This document shows, one piece after another, positions 23,589 to 30,721 of a stretch of DNA of 33,747 bases. How positions within the stretch are numbered: position 1 is the stretch's first letter; each line of letters begins with the position of its first letter. The DNA is from Clostridiales bacterium (GTDB lineage Bacteria > Bacillota > Clostridia > Oscillospirales > RGIG5299). The stretch spans positions 1 through 33,747 of the forward strand of contig JAEEIO010000136.1 of assembly GCA_016281405.1 (NCBI GenBank), in the 5' to 3' direction. A program made the position numbers and the translations under genes. The notes under the pieces are model-generated. The model was not told the DNA's origin. It saw only the letters and a list, made by a program, of their open reading frames with translations, and ran no database searches.

Positions 23589-24695
23589 ATGAAAGAGCAT
23601 TTTGGAGTAAGCTTTGAGGACGATCCGCACGCCGTAAGGAAAAACGCCGATTTTTCGGCTCTCGAAGCGCTTTACGCGGGCAAAAAAGCCTACTACGGCG
23701 ATTACCACTGCCACTCGAACAGCGGCGGCTCGAGCGACGGAAAAACCACTCTCGAAAACTGGCTTCACGGCATGAAGGAACTGAAACTTGACTTTGTGGG
23801 GATTATGGACCACCGTCAGGTAAGGCACATGTATCTTGACGCCTTTGATCCCGAGTATTTCCTTTACGGTTCCGAGCCTCTTGCCGATTGCACGGTAAGC
23901 GCCCCTCATCTCATAAGCCATTATATTATGATATTCCCGAAGAGAGACTCGCTCGAAAAGGTGCTTTCGGCCTTTCCCGACGTTTTCAGATTTACGGGCG
24001 ACAGAGAGGCGGGACCGTCCTTTGAGTATCTTCCTATGACAAGGGAACGCTTTGAGGAAGTTCTTGCCGCCGTCAAGGATGAGGGCGGCGCGGTCGTTCA
24101 CGCTCACCCCAAACAGGTAATGCAAAGCGAAAACCTCGCGGATTACTATTACGGCGAGGGAAGCGTGATCGAAACGGGATACTGCTATATCTATCCCTAT
24201 ATAAACAACCCCGAGACTCTTGCCAACTACCGCCTTTTTACCGATATGCTGAACGCGGGCTATAAAATATATAACGCCGCGACCAACGACTCCCATACCA
24301 TGCCGATGAGCTTTGCGCTCAACACCGTTTATTCCGATAAAAAATGGGGCCCGTCATACGTTGAATGCTTAAAACGCGGCGACGTCACCGCGGGATATAT
24401 CGGAATAAAAATGGAAGCGGGCGGCAAAGCGGTCGGTTCCACGGTAAAATACCGGGACGGAATGACGCTTTGCATTTCCGCAGGCGATTGCCACCCCTGC
24501 CGCTTCGACGCAAGCGACAGCTACCGCCTTGAGGTAGTGACCGATAAAGGCATAGCATACAGCGAAAGAATAACCTTCCCATTCAAACTTGCGTTAGAGG
24601 TAAAGAAGGACAGAAAGTTCTATCGCGCGGTGATTATAAGAGAATCAGACGGCGCCCCCGCCGCGATAGGAAACCCCATTTGGATAGAAAACTGA
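23589..24695 (+). CDS. PHP-domain metal-dependent phosphoesterase-like protein
   Basis: This cytoplasmic protein has 368 residues. The PHP metal site is complete by eye: H40 and H42 in YGDYHCHSNSG, D74-H75 in IMDHRQ, H171 and H173 in VVHAHPKQ, and D234 with H236 in TNDSH. PHP proteins hydrolyse phosphate esters or related bonds using two or three metal ions. The target here is unknown; a sugar phosphate is plausible given the operon. The ATG at 23589 has GAGG eight bases before it. A 53-base gap with a GCCCGC/GCGGGC stem and an A10 run separates it from the isomerase gene. Confidence 0.85.
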   Translation: MKEHFGVSFEDDPHAVRKNADFSALEALYAGKKAYYGDYHCHSNSGGSSDGKTTLENWLHGMKELKLDFVGIMDHRQVRHMYLDAFDPEYFLYGSEPLADCTVSAPHLISHYIMIFPKRDSLEKVLSAFPDVFRFTGDREAGPSFEYLPMTRERFEEVLAAVKDEGGAVVHAHPKQVMQSENLADYYYGEGSVIETGYCYIYPYINNPETLANYRLFTDMLNAGYKIYNAATNDSHTMPMSFALNTVYSDKKWGPSYVECLKRGDVTAGYIGIKMEAGGKAVGSTVKYRDGMTLCISAGDCHPCRFDASDSYRLEVVTDKGIAYSERITFPFKLALEVKKDRKFYRAVIIRESDGAPAAIGNPIWIEN

Positions 24696-24748
24696 CGTAA
24701 CCGTCGCCCGCGGCAAGCGGGCAAAAAAAAAAGAATAGGAGAGCAAAT

Positions 24749-25327
24749 ATGAAAACCGTCAAGGATAAATACTTGGTAGTCGGCGCGGATTTCGCGGGCT
24801 ACCCCTTAAAAGAGGTCGTCGTCGAGCACCTCGAGAAGAAGGGGTGGAAGATCCTCGACCTCGGCGTAAAGAAAGACAGCGACCCCAAAGACACCGATCT
24901 TATGTTTCACCGCGTCGGACTTCGCGTCGGCGCCGAGATAGCGGAGCGCAACTACGAGAGAGCGCTTCTGTTTTGCGGCACGGGTATGGGCATACATATC
25001 GCCGCGAGTAAGTGCCCCCACGTTCACGCGGGCGTTGTCGAGAGTCTTCCTACGGCAGTTCGTGCCATTACCGGCAACGGCGTAAACGTTCTTGCAATGG
25101 GCGCGTTTTACGTAGCGCCTCAATCTGCCTGCGATATTGCGGACGCATATCTTGCCAACTCTCTCGGCTCGGGCTGGGAATGGTGGCACAACTTCTACGA
25201 GTTCCATAAACTGGCGATTGACGAGCTTGAAGCGTTCGACTACGAGACCTATAAGAAAAACGGTTTCAAAGTCAATAAGCTCGGAGATTACGAACTGACG
25301 CTTGATTTTGATAAAAAACCCGAATAA
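24749..25327 (+). CDS. RpiB/LacAB-family sugar-phosphate isomerase, divergent
   Basis: This cytoplasmic protein has 192 residues, against about 150 for ordinary RpiB. The core is clear: YLVVGADFAGYPLKEVVVEH, then FCGTGMGIHIAASKCPHVHAG with the active-site cysteine C76, and GVNVLAMGAFYV. Family members interconvert aldose and ketose phosphates. Two points are odd: the DHAG motif near the N-terminus is D14-F15-A16-G17, and there is a C-terminal extension of about 40 aromatic-rich residues. Substrate specificity is therefore unlikely to be plain ribose-5-phosphate. It ends the rhaD operon. It might replace a missing sugar isomerase of the rhamnose route, but this is only inference. Confidence 0.85.
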   Translation: MKTVKDKYLVVGADFAGYPLKEVVVEHLEKKGWKILDLGVKKDSDPKDTDLMFHRVGLRVGAEIAERNYERALLFCGTGMGIHIAASKCPHVHAGVVESLPTAVRAITGNGVNVLAMGAFYVAPQSACDIADAYLANSLGSGWEWWHNFYEFHKLAIDELEAFDYETYKKNGFKVNKLGDYELTLDFDKKPE

Positions 25328-25377
25328 AGAACGGACAAGTGTTTGAAATCGAAATTCAAATCGCCGAAATAAACGAC

Positions 25378-25417
25378 AAATCCGAACCCAACGCCTATCG
25401 GCTTAGGGTTCGGATTT
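25378..25417. terminator. Hairpin between convergent rpiB-like gene and tRNA-Leu
   Basis: AAATCCGAACCC (25378-25389) pairs perfectly with GGGTTCGGATTT (25406-25417) over 12 bp, with a GCC/GGC inner stem. It lies between two convergent transcripts and could end both, though the T-runs are short. Confidence 0.7.
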
Positions 25418-25425
25418 GAACTGTA

Positions 25426-25512
25426 TGGTGCGGGTAACAGGACTTGAACCTGCACGAAGTCGCCCCCACTAGAACCTGAATCTAGCGCGTCTGCCAATTC
25501 CGCCATACCCGC
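25426..25512 (-). tRNA. tRNA-Leu (CAG anticodon)
   Basis: The 87-nt gene includes CCA. The acceptor arms GCGGGTA and TACCCGC pair, with discriminator A. The anticodon arm CTAGA-TTCAGGT-TCTAG gives CAG. A long variable arm (about TGGGGGCGACTTCG) is typical of leucine tRNAs. The T-arm holds GGTTCAAGTCC. Confidence 0.97.
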
Positions 25513-25530
25513 GTATTTCGTTACTGCAAA

Positions 25531-25559
25531 ATATTAGCACAAATCGCGTGGTTTGTCAA
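25531..25559 (-). promoter_or_regulatory. SigA-type promoter of tRNA-Leu
   Basis: On the minus strand TTGACA (25554-25559), a 17-bp spacer and TAATAT (25531-25536), 19 bases before the tRNA 5' end. Confidence 0.85.
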
Positions 25560-25612
25560 CAGCATTATTCCCGATAAAAAATAAAAAATCAAACTATTTT
25601 TCGCCTTTACTC

Positions 25613-25642
25613 TTGACAAAACCGTGGGACGGTAGGTATAAT
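25613..25642 (+). promoter_or_regulatory. SigA-type promoter of tRNA-Trp
   Basis: TTGACA (25613-25618), an 18-bp spacer and TATAAT (25637-25642), 18 bases before the tRNA. Confidence 0.87.
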
Positions 25643-25660
25643 ATACGTTGTCGATAATAA

Positions 25661-25736
25661 AGGGGTATAGCTCAGCTGGTAGAGCAGCGGTCTCCAAAAC
25701 CGCGTGCCGAGGGTTCAAATCCTTCTGCCCCTGCCA
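25661..25736 (+). tRNA. tRNA-Trp (CCA anticodon)
   Basis: The 76-nt gene includes an encoded CCA. The acceptor arms AGGGGTA and TGCCCCT pair, with discriminator G. The anticodon arm GCGGT-CTCCAAA-ACCGC gives CCA. The T-arm contains GGGTTCAAATCCTTC. Its last 20 bases (25717-25736) recur at 25997-26016, and 19 of them on the minus strand at 14710-14728. Confidence 0.97.
25717..25736 (+). repeat. Direct repeat, left copy (tRNA-Trp 3' end)
   Basis: AAATCCTTCTGCCCCTGCCA is the 3' end of tRNA-Trp and is repeated exactly at 25997-26016, 280 bp downstream. The layout matches an att-like duplication at a tRNA gene. Confidence 0.9.
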
Positions 25737-25740
25737 AAGC

Positions 25741-25772
25741 AAAAAGTCACCTTCGGGTGACTTTTATGTTTT
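25741..25772 (+). terminator. Terminator after tRNA-Trp
   Basis: AAAAGTCACC, the loop TTCG and GGTGACTTTT form a 10-bp stem, followed by ATGTTTT. It is the first module of the repeat element and so probably now ends the tRNA-Trp transcript. Confidence 0.85.
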
Positions 25773-25863
25773 GCAAGAAGGATTTGAACCGTGAGCGGGT
25801 CGTCGGCGTAAGCTCCATATCCTTCGCGGCGGCGTAAAACGCCGCCTCTCACTCATTCCGCCG

Positions 25864-25920
25864 CGCCTCCTCTCCCCAAAAAACCTCGGCGGAGGGCCTC
25901 GGTTTTTCGGGGGCCCCTGA
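25864..25920 (+). repeat. Core repeat unit (third copy)
   Basis: In tRNA orientation it reads CGCCTCCTCTCCCC, AAAAAACC, TCGGCGGAGGGCCTCGG and TTTTTCGGGGGCCCC. It matches the complement of 3435-3492 almost base for base in the segment AAAAAACCTCGGCGGAGGGC. Confidence 0.8.
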
Positions 25921-25996
25921 AAAAGCGGCTTGCGACAGAGAAACAGTCCGGGGGACTGTTTCGACGCTCACCCAACCGAGCAAAGCGAGGGCGAGA

Positions 25997-26016
25997 AAAT
26001 CCTTCTGCCCCTGCCA
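25997..26016 (+). repeat. Direct repeat, right copy
   Basis: This is an exact 20-bp copy of the tRNA-Trp 3' end (25717-25736), directly followed by GAATAGGATTGCT, the start of a terminator. It probably marks the original tRNA end before the element arrived. Confidence 0.9.
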
Positions 26017-26017
26017 G

Positions 26018-26060
26018 AATAGGATTGCTGTTTTAACAAATATAGCAGTCCTATTTTTAT
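26018..26060 (+). terminator. Terminator (probably the original one of tRNA-Trp)
   Basis: AATAGGATTGCT pairs with AGCAGTCCTATT (12 bp with one G-T pair), followed by TTTATTT. It stands two bases after the right direct repeat, as a terminator directly behind a tRNA should. 26061-26142 holds nothing I can recognise. Confidence 0.82.
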
Positions 26061-26142
26061 TTAGTAGCCTAAATATTCCCTCTCCCTGCTATTGCAACCC
26101 CGACAAATCTTATTGCAGCTCGTGCAAATTTAGAAAAATCGG

Positions 26143-26171
26143 TTGCCTCTCCGCGCGTAATGTGCTAAAAT
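26143..26171 (+). promoter_or_regulatory. Promoter of the UroD-family methyltransferase gene
   Basis: TTGCCT (26143-26148), a 17-bp spacer and TAAAAT (26166-26171), with the start codon 37 bases downstream. Confidence 0.65.
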
Positions 26172-26208
26172 TATGCCGTAAAACATACCGTGAAAGAAGG
26201 TAAACGAC

Positions 26209-27237
26209 TTGACAGACAAAGAAAGAGTTTTGAAGACCCTTCGTTTCGAAAAAACCGACAGAGCGCCCTTCGCCGTTTTGAACGGGCAGATGTGGATCGC
26301 CGCGAGGCACGGCCATACCATGGCAAGCCTTCTCGACCTCGAGGACGCGGGAGCGTCACTCTTGGTCGACGCCTACCGCGAGATAGGCACCGAGATAATG
26401 ACCTCGGGCTGCGGAGCGGCGTGGCCGATGATCGAGGTCATGGGCGGAAAGATAGATATGAACGGCCTCTCGGCCGAGATACTCTCGCGCCCGCTTTCGT
26501 CGCTTGAAGATATAAATAATTTCGACGTCCGGAAGGTCATCGCCGATATGCGCGCCGAGCATTACTATAGGCGCACCCTCGTTCAGATGAAAGAGATGCG
26601 CCGCATCGTCGGCGACGAGTGCATGATAGGCGGCGGCTTCTTCGGCCCCTTCACCATGGCGGCGCAGATGCTCGGCGTCGAGGACTTTATGGTCGAGCTT
26701 CTCACGGGCGGGGAAGAGGACGTCAAAAAAGTCATAGACTTCGCGTCCGAGATAGTCATAGCCTACCTCGAAGACCTGATTGAAAACGGTCTCGACCTCA
26801 TCACCGTCCCCGAGCCGGTCGCCTCGGGCGACCTTATCCGTCCGGACGATTTCGAGAGGTTCGTCCTTCCCGCCGACCTCAAGGTGAGAGACAGACTTAA
26901 AGACAAATGCCGGAATTATCTTATTCATATTTGCGGCAAGACCGATAAGCTCGTTTCGACAATAGCCGAGGCGGGTCTCAGCGTTTTTTCGGTAGACTCT
27001 ATCGACATGGTCGCGGCGCAAAAGGATTCGGGAGGGCGTTGCGCCCTTTTCGGAAACCTGAGTCCCGCTCACGTGCTCGCCTCCAAGAGTGCCGACGAGG
27101 TCTATAATATCGGTTTGGCGCTTTGTAAAGCTATGAAGCCTTACGGCGGATTTATCCTCGCGCCCGGCTGCGACCTCGCGCCGACCATCCCGCTCGAAAA
27201 TCTCAAAGCCATGGCTCGCGCCGTTCGCGACGCGTGA
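26209..27237 (+). CDS. Uroporphyrinogen decarboxylase-family (MtaA/CmuA-like) zinc methyltransferase
   Basis: This cytoplasmic protein has 342 residues and the UroD fold. The opening TDKERVLKTLRFEKTDRAPF and LLDLEDAGASLLVD are typical of the corrinoid-methyltransferase branch. The zinc pattern H-x-C (H240, C242 in LIHICGKTDKL) with C321 in PGCDLAPTIPLENLKAM marks methylcobamide-type methyltransferases rather than haem-pathway HemE, which lacks it. These enzymes move methyl groups between a corrinoid protein and a thiol or folate. No corrinoid protein or activating gene is nearby, so the partner must be elsewhere. The start is a TTG with GAAGG eight bases upstream. It is a single-gene unit with promoter and terminator. 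The methyl donor and acceptor are unknown. Confidence 0.87.
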   Translation: MTDKERVLKTLRFEKTDRAPFAVLNGQMWIAARHGHTMASLLDLEDAGASLLVDAYREIGTEIMTSGCGAAWPMIEVMGGKIDMNGLSAEILSRPLSSLEDINNFDVRKVIADMRAEHYYRRTLVQMKEMRRIVGDECMIGGGFFGPFTMAAQMLGVEDFMVELLTGGEEDVKKVIDFASEIVIAYLEDLIENGLDLITVPEPVASGDLIRPDDFERFVLPADLKVRDRLKDKCRNYLIHICGKTDKLVSTIAEAGLSVFSVDSIDMVAAQKDSGGRCALFGNLSPAHVLASKSADEVYNIGLALCKAMKPYGGFILAPGCDLAPTIPLENLKAMARAVRDA

Positions 27238-27253
27238 CGCGTTTTCGCCAAGA

Positions 27254-27282
27254 AAAAAAGCACCCCATCGGGGTGCTTTTTC
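27254..27282. terminator. Bidirectional terminator
   Basis: An A-run, GCACCCC, a short loop and GGGGTGC with a T5 run form a stem symmetric on both strands. It stands between the convergent methyltransferase (+) and HD-GYP (-) genes. Confidence 0.92.
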
Positions 27283-27291
27283 GATTTTTTA

Positions 27292-28566
27292 TCAATAAAA
27301 CTCGTCTTTGTGCTTTAAGAAAACGGCTACGAGGTTGGGATCGAAATGCGTGCCCGACTCTTCCTCGATTATCCTGAAGGCGTCTTCTCTCGAAACTGCC
27401 TCTTTATAGCAACGCTTCGAGATGAGCGCGTCGAATACGTCGGCTATAGCCATTATGCGGGCCGACATAGGTATTTCCTCGCCGCTAAATCCCATCGGAT
27501 AGCCCTTGCCGTCCCACCTCTCGTGGTGGTAGGTGGCAATATCGGAGGCGAACGAAATATACTCGTCGTCGGCCACGCCGTCAAGCACCTTTCTGACGAT
27601 CCTGCCGCCCGACACGGCGTGCTTTTTCATCTCCTCGAATTCCTCGAAGGTGAGCTTACCCGGCTTGCAAAGTATCTTGTCGGAGACGACGACCTTGCCG
27701 ATGTCGTGCATAGGCGCGAGGGTCTGCATCATAAAGGCGAAACGCTCGTCTATTCTGTCTTTATAGACGCCCTCTTTAATGGCGTCCTCGGAAAGCGTCC
27801 TGACGCAGGACGCGGTGCGCGAGACGTGCTCGCCAGTGTCGAGGTCGCGGCTTTCAATTAGGCTCGCGAGACCGGTGATTATATGGCTTTGCATACTCGA
27901 AATCTTTTGCTGATTTGCCGTAAGCTCGGCCTGAATATCCTGCTGGACGAGATCGTTATAGTAGATATAGCAAAGGCACGCCGCGATGGCTATCGCTATG
28001 TAGGTGACGTGGAGCTGATAAAGCGTCATCGGAATTATGCCTGCGACAAGCACCACGAGCACCATGATTATCGTGCGGGCGTCACGGTTCCGGAACTTTT
28101 TGCCGACTACTATCATACCGACGGCAAGATAGAAAAGGCTTACGAAATAGAAGATTTCGTAAACTATAAAGAGCGGGCCTCTCGAATAGCCTTCGTCATT
28201 AAAGAAAAATACGAGACCGAAGGGCGCGGCGACTATCTCGGTTATAAGATTGACCGCGTAATAAATAATCGCTGTTTTGCTTTGCCCGTCGACGCCGAGG
28301 GCGCCAATGAAGAGCATACCCAAAAGCGGCGCCGAAGCGAACTGTATAACCGTGAGGATAGTCAGCGGCACGGCCATCGACGGCGTGTAATAGCCGCAAT
28401 GGACGGCGAACTCGGCGGCGGAGCAGAGCATGACGTCGGCGAACGTGAGCACGAACCACGTTTTCTGCTTCTTGTTGAAGCCCTTGTAGTGGAGAACGTG
28501 GAGCATCATCGCGAGCATCATTATGACCGTCAGGATGAAAATGCCGAGATAATAGTCAAACGTCAT
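27292..28566 (-). CDS. Membrane HD-GYP phosphodiesterase
   Basis: This protein has 424 residues. The first 205 or so form about six or seven membrane helices (a possible ligand-sensing module), then a short coiled segment (LVQQDIQAELTANQQKISSM) leads to a cytoplasmic HD-GYP domain. The active site shows HDIGK (H287, D288) and HHERWDGKGYPMG (GYP about 355-357), followed by the conserved ADVFDAL and FDPNLVAVF. It probably breaks down cyclic di-GMP. Start choice: the ATG at 28566 opens directly with a membrane helix and has AGGCGA about 10 bases upstream; a TTG at 28590 would add eight charged residues. It is the second HD-GYP protein in the window; the sensor part is unrelated to the first. Confidence 0.9.
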   Translation of the reverse strand: MTFDYYLGIFILTVIMMLAMMLHVLHYKGFNKKQKTWFVLTFADVMLCSAAEFAVHCGYYTPSMAVPLTILTVIQFASAPLLGMLFIGALGVDGQSKTAIIYYAVNLITEIVAAPFGLVFFFNDEGYSRGPLFIVYEIFYFVSLFYLAVGMIVVGKKFRNRDARTIIMVLVVLVAGIIPMTLYQLHVTYIAIAIAACLCYIYYNDLVQQDIQAELTANQQKISSMQSHIITGLASLIESRDLDTGEHVSRTASCVRTLSEDAIKEGVYKDRIDERFAFMMQTLAPMHDIGKVVVSDKILCKPGKLTFEEFEEMKKHAVSGGRIVRKVLDGVADDEYISFASDIATYHHERWDGKGYPMGFSGEEIPMSARIMAIADVFDALISKRCYKEAVSREDAFRIIEEESGTHFDPNLVAVFLKHKDEFY

Positions 28567-28666
28567 TTTTCGGTCGTCGCCTGCTTTCAAAGTAATATGA
28601 AGCCTGCATAATTATAAATAAACTGAATATTTCTCGCCTTAATACAAAATTATAACATAAATATAT

Positions 28667-28695
28667 CGCCGCCGCAACATTTTTTTGCGGCGGCG
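28667..28695. other. Hairpin downstream of the broken acetyltransferase-like gene
   Basis: CGCCGCCGCAA pairs perfectly with TTGCGGCGGCG around a 7-base loop. A T-run is absent on the minus strand, where only ATATATTTATG follows, so it is at best a weak terminator. Confidence 0.55.
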
Positions 28696-28707
28696 CGGCA
28701 TGTTTTA

Positions 28708-29826
28708 TCAAAGCGTTTTGACGTAGGAACGGCGGCGCTTGTGGCGCACCGACCTGAATCTTTTCCATTGATTGAGGATCGCGAGATTGTCTTCGAGGTT
28801 CAGATTTGTCTCGGCGTATTCAACGCCGTCGTTACGGAGCATATTCATAAGCCCCGCCGTAATGACGGTTGCCACGCCCTTGTGCATATACTCGGGCGAA
28901 ACGGCGATAAGTCCCAGATCGAGGACTTTCGGCTTTTTAACGGCTTTCAGAAGCCTTACGAGCGCGGCGGGCGTTAGGTGCCCGCCGGATTTCTGCACCG
29001 CCTTCGCGATGGAAGGGAAGCATATCCCGAGGCAGACGACCCTGTCGCTTTCGTCGAGTATGACGGCGACGTATTTCAAGTCAATAATCAGCCTGAAATT
29101 GTCGATCATCATCTTTTTCATACCGTCGGTGAATGGGACGGTGCCGTAAAGCTCGGCGTAGCTCGAGTCAAGGAGCTCGAAGAAGGGGTCGGCGTATTAT
29201 TTTAGAAAGTCGTTAACGTTTTTCGCCTCGCCTATGTGAAGCTTATAACGCTTCATGATCTCGTCGGTCACGCGGAAAAGCTTTTCGTCGGGCTCGTCGG
29301 GAAGGTAGACCTTGCTCTCTATCCAGTCGACCTCTTTTTTGTATCCGTGATTTTCAATCAGTTTACCGTAATATTCGGCGTTATACTGCTCCTCGAAGGT
29401 CGAAAGCTGGTCGAAGCCCTCTACGAGCAGTCCTTCTCTTTCGAGGTCGGAATACCCTAAGGGGCCGCAGACGGTGTCCATGCCTAAACTTTTGGCCCAC
29501 GCCTCGACGGCGTCGAAAAGAGCGTCGGCGACCTCCTGGTCGTCGACGCTGTCGAACCGTGTAAAGCGGATCCGCTTTTCATTTCTTTTTTCGTTGCTCG
29601 CCTTTTGGAGTATGCCTGAAATACGACCGACCATAAGGCCGTCCTTATAGGCGTTATAAAAGACCGATTCGCAGGTGTCGTTATAGATAAAACCGGGCTT
29701 GAACATCTTAAGCTCGTCGACGTAAAGCGGCGGGACGAAATAAGGGTTGCCCTTGTAAAGTTTAAGCGGGAAATCAAGAAAATCCTTTTGAAGCTTCTTG
29801 GTCGTAGCTTCTTTGATTTCTACCAA
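28708..29826 (-). pseudogene. GNAT-like (YghO-type) protein gene with one in-frame stop
   Basis: The frame is open from TTG 29826 to TGA 28708 except for a single TAA at 29197-29199. The two parts (209 codons, then about 162) join as VNDFLK-stop-YADPFFELLDSSYAELYG without frame change, and the total of 372 codons fits a known family of about 375 residues. Family landmarks occur on both sides: FPLKLYKGNPYFVPPLYVDE, GRISGIL, RFTRFD and GPLGYSDLEREGLLVEGFD before; VAVILDESDRVVCLGI, LDLGLIAVSPEYMHKG and WKRFRSVRHKRRR after. These proteins resemble two N-acetyltransferase domains of unknown substrate. The stop would remove the second domain. One base change from AAA, GAA or CAA explains it. It may be a true nonsense mutation or a sequence error. 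The gene lies 13 bases after fakB. Confidence 0.85.
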
Positions 29827-29839
29827 TGTCTTATACCCG

Positions 29840-30709
29840 TTATCTGTGAATGGCGTGGAAGCAGACGCCTACGCCGTTGGGACCGCAATGGCTGCCCGCG
29901 GTCGGGTTGACGACGGAGAACTCTATCGGAAGGTCGTCGCCGAACTTCTTTTTGAGAAGCTCCGCGACCTCGGCGGCTATCTCGGGGGCGTCGGTGTGGC
30001 CTATAATGACGCGGTGGCTCTTTATGTCGTCTCCGAGCTCTTCAACGTAGCTCACGAGTCTGTCCATAGCCTTGGCGCGGCCCTTTTCCTTGCCGACGCT
30101 TACCATCTTGCCCTCGGCGTTCATATAGATTATCGGACGGATGCCGAGCAGCGTGCCCATGGTGCCCGCGATACCCGAAACGCGGCCGCTGTGCTTGAAG
30201 AACTTGAGGTCGTCGGCGAAGAAATACTGGGCGAAATGGTCGACCTCGGTCTCGGCCCATTTGAGTATCTCTTCGGCGGTCTTGCCCGCTTTGTAGAGGT
30301 CGCCGACCTCTTTTACTATATTGAGGCTCACTATCGTGATGCCCTTGGTGTCTATGTCGTAGAACTTTCTTTCGGGGAACTCCTCTTTAAGCTCGGCGAC
30401 GGCTTTATCCATGGCGTCGAAGGTGGCGGTCATGGCGCGGGAGAAGTGGACGTAAAGAATATCGTTGCCCTCGGCGAAAACGGGTTTGAAGTAGTTTTTA
30501 TACTGCTCCACGCTTATCGCACTGGTGTTGGGGAGGGCGCCGTTACGGAGAGAATCGTAGAACTCGTGCGACTTGAATTCGTCGAAATCGACGTAGGGAT
30601 AGGTGGTCTTACCCTCTACGCTGTAGGGCATGCTGATAAGCTTGTAGCCGTATTCGGCGGCTTCCTTCGGGGTTATGTCTGTGTCGGTGTCGGTGAAAAG
30701 AACTAACAT
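29840..30709 (-). CDS. fakB: DegV-family fatty-acid-binding subunit (FakB-like)
   Basis: This 289-residue cytoplasmic protein of the DegV/FakB family binds a fatty acid and presents it to the kinase FakA for acyl-phosphate formation. Visible family motifs are the opening LFTDTDTDI, the TS motif in LPNTSAIS, HFSRAMTATFDA, GRVSGIAGTMGTLLGIRPII, HTDAPEIAAEV and the terminal AGSHCGPNGVGVCF with the conserved H-x-GP. The ATG at 30709 has AGGAG overlapping the fakA stop, with only 12 bases between the genes, which supports a joint FakA-FakB unit. It differs from common FakB in several motif positions (TSAIS instead of TSQPS), so the preferred acyl chain may differ. Confidence 0.9.
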   Translation of the reverse strand: MLVLFTDTDTDITPKEAAEYGYKLISMPYSVEGKTTYPYVDFDEFKSHEFYDSLRNGALPNTSAISVEQYKNYFKPVFAEGNDILYVHFSRAMTATFDAMDKAVAELKEEFPERKFYDIDTKGITIVSLNIVKEVGDLYKAGKTAEEILKWAETEVDHFAQYFFADDLKFFKHSGRVSGIAGTMGTLLGIRPIIYMNAEGKMVSVGKEKGRAKAMDRLVSYVEELGDDIKSHRVIIGHTDAPEIAAEVAELLKKKFGDDLPIEFSVVNPTAGSHCGPNGVGVCFHAIHR

Positions 30710-30721
30710 TGCTTTTTTCTC

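Larger units (their letters stand above)
25737..26016 (+). mobile_element. tRNA-associated structured repeat element (copy at tRNA-Trp)
   Basis: This 280-bp element includes the right-hand direct repeat. Modules in order are a terminator-like hairpin (25742-25765), an inverted fragment of the tRNA T-arm (25773-25790), GTGAGCGGGTCGTCGGC, AAGCTCCATATC, a GGCGGCG/CGCCGCC hairpin (25828-25846), the core unit (25864-25920), a perfect GAAACAGTCC/GGACTGTTTC hairpin (25940-25962), AGCGAGGGCGAG, and the repeated tRNA end. It carries no convincing gene, so any movement needs enzymes from elsewhere. Compared with the tRNA-Gln copy, module order and orientation are kept while hairpin arms vary in a compensatory way. 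The displaced original terminator lies just beyond, at 26018. Confidence 0.65.

Noticed and set aside
23394-24296. 300-codon minus-strand ORF opposite the solute-binding and PHP genes
   Set aside because: It spans two real plus-strand genes and their intergenic hairpin, and all PHP metal ligands are on the plus strand.
24698-24738. Terminator between the PHP and RpiB-like genes
   Set aside because: The GCCCGC/GCGGGC stem is followed by an A-run, not a T-run, on the plus strand, so it would not terminate the operon.
25741-26016. CRISPR array or integron-type cassette
   Set aside because: There are no regularly spaced repeats with unique spacers, and no integrase or attC-like single cassette gene. 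The repeats are two copies of a tRNA end.
29197-29199. Recoding of the in-frame stop as pyrrolysine or selenocysteine
   Set aside because: The codon is TAA, while those systems use TAG and TGA. TAA ends many genes in this window.
29798-30706. 302-codon ORF on the plus strand opposite fakB
   Set aside because: FakB is clear on the minus strand with family motifs throughout. The antisense frame is a by-product of GC-rich third codon positions and has no recognisable domain.
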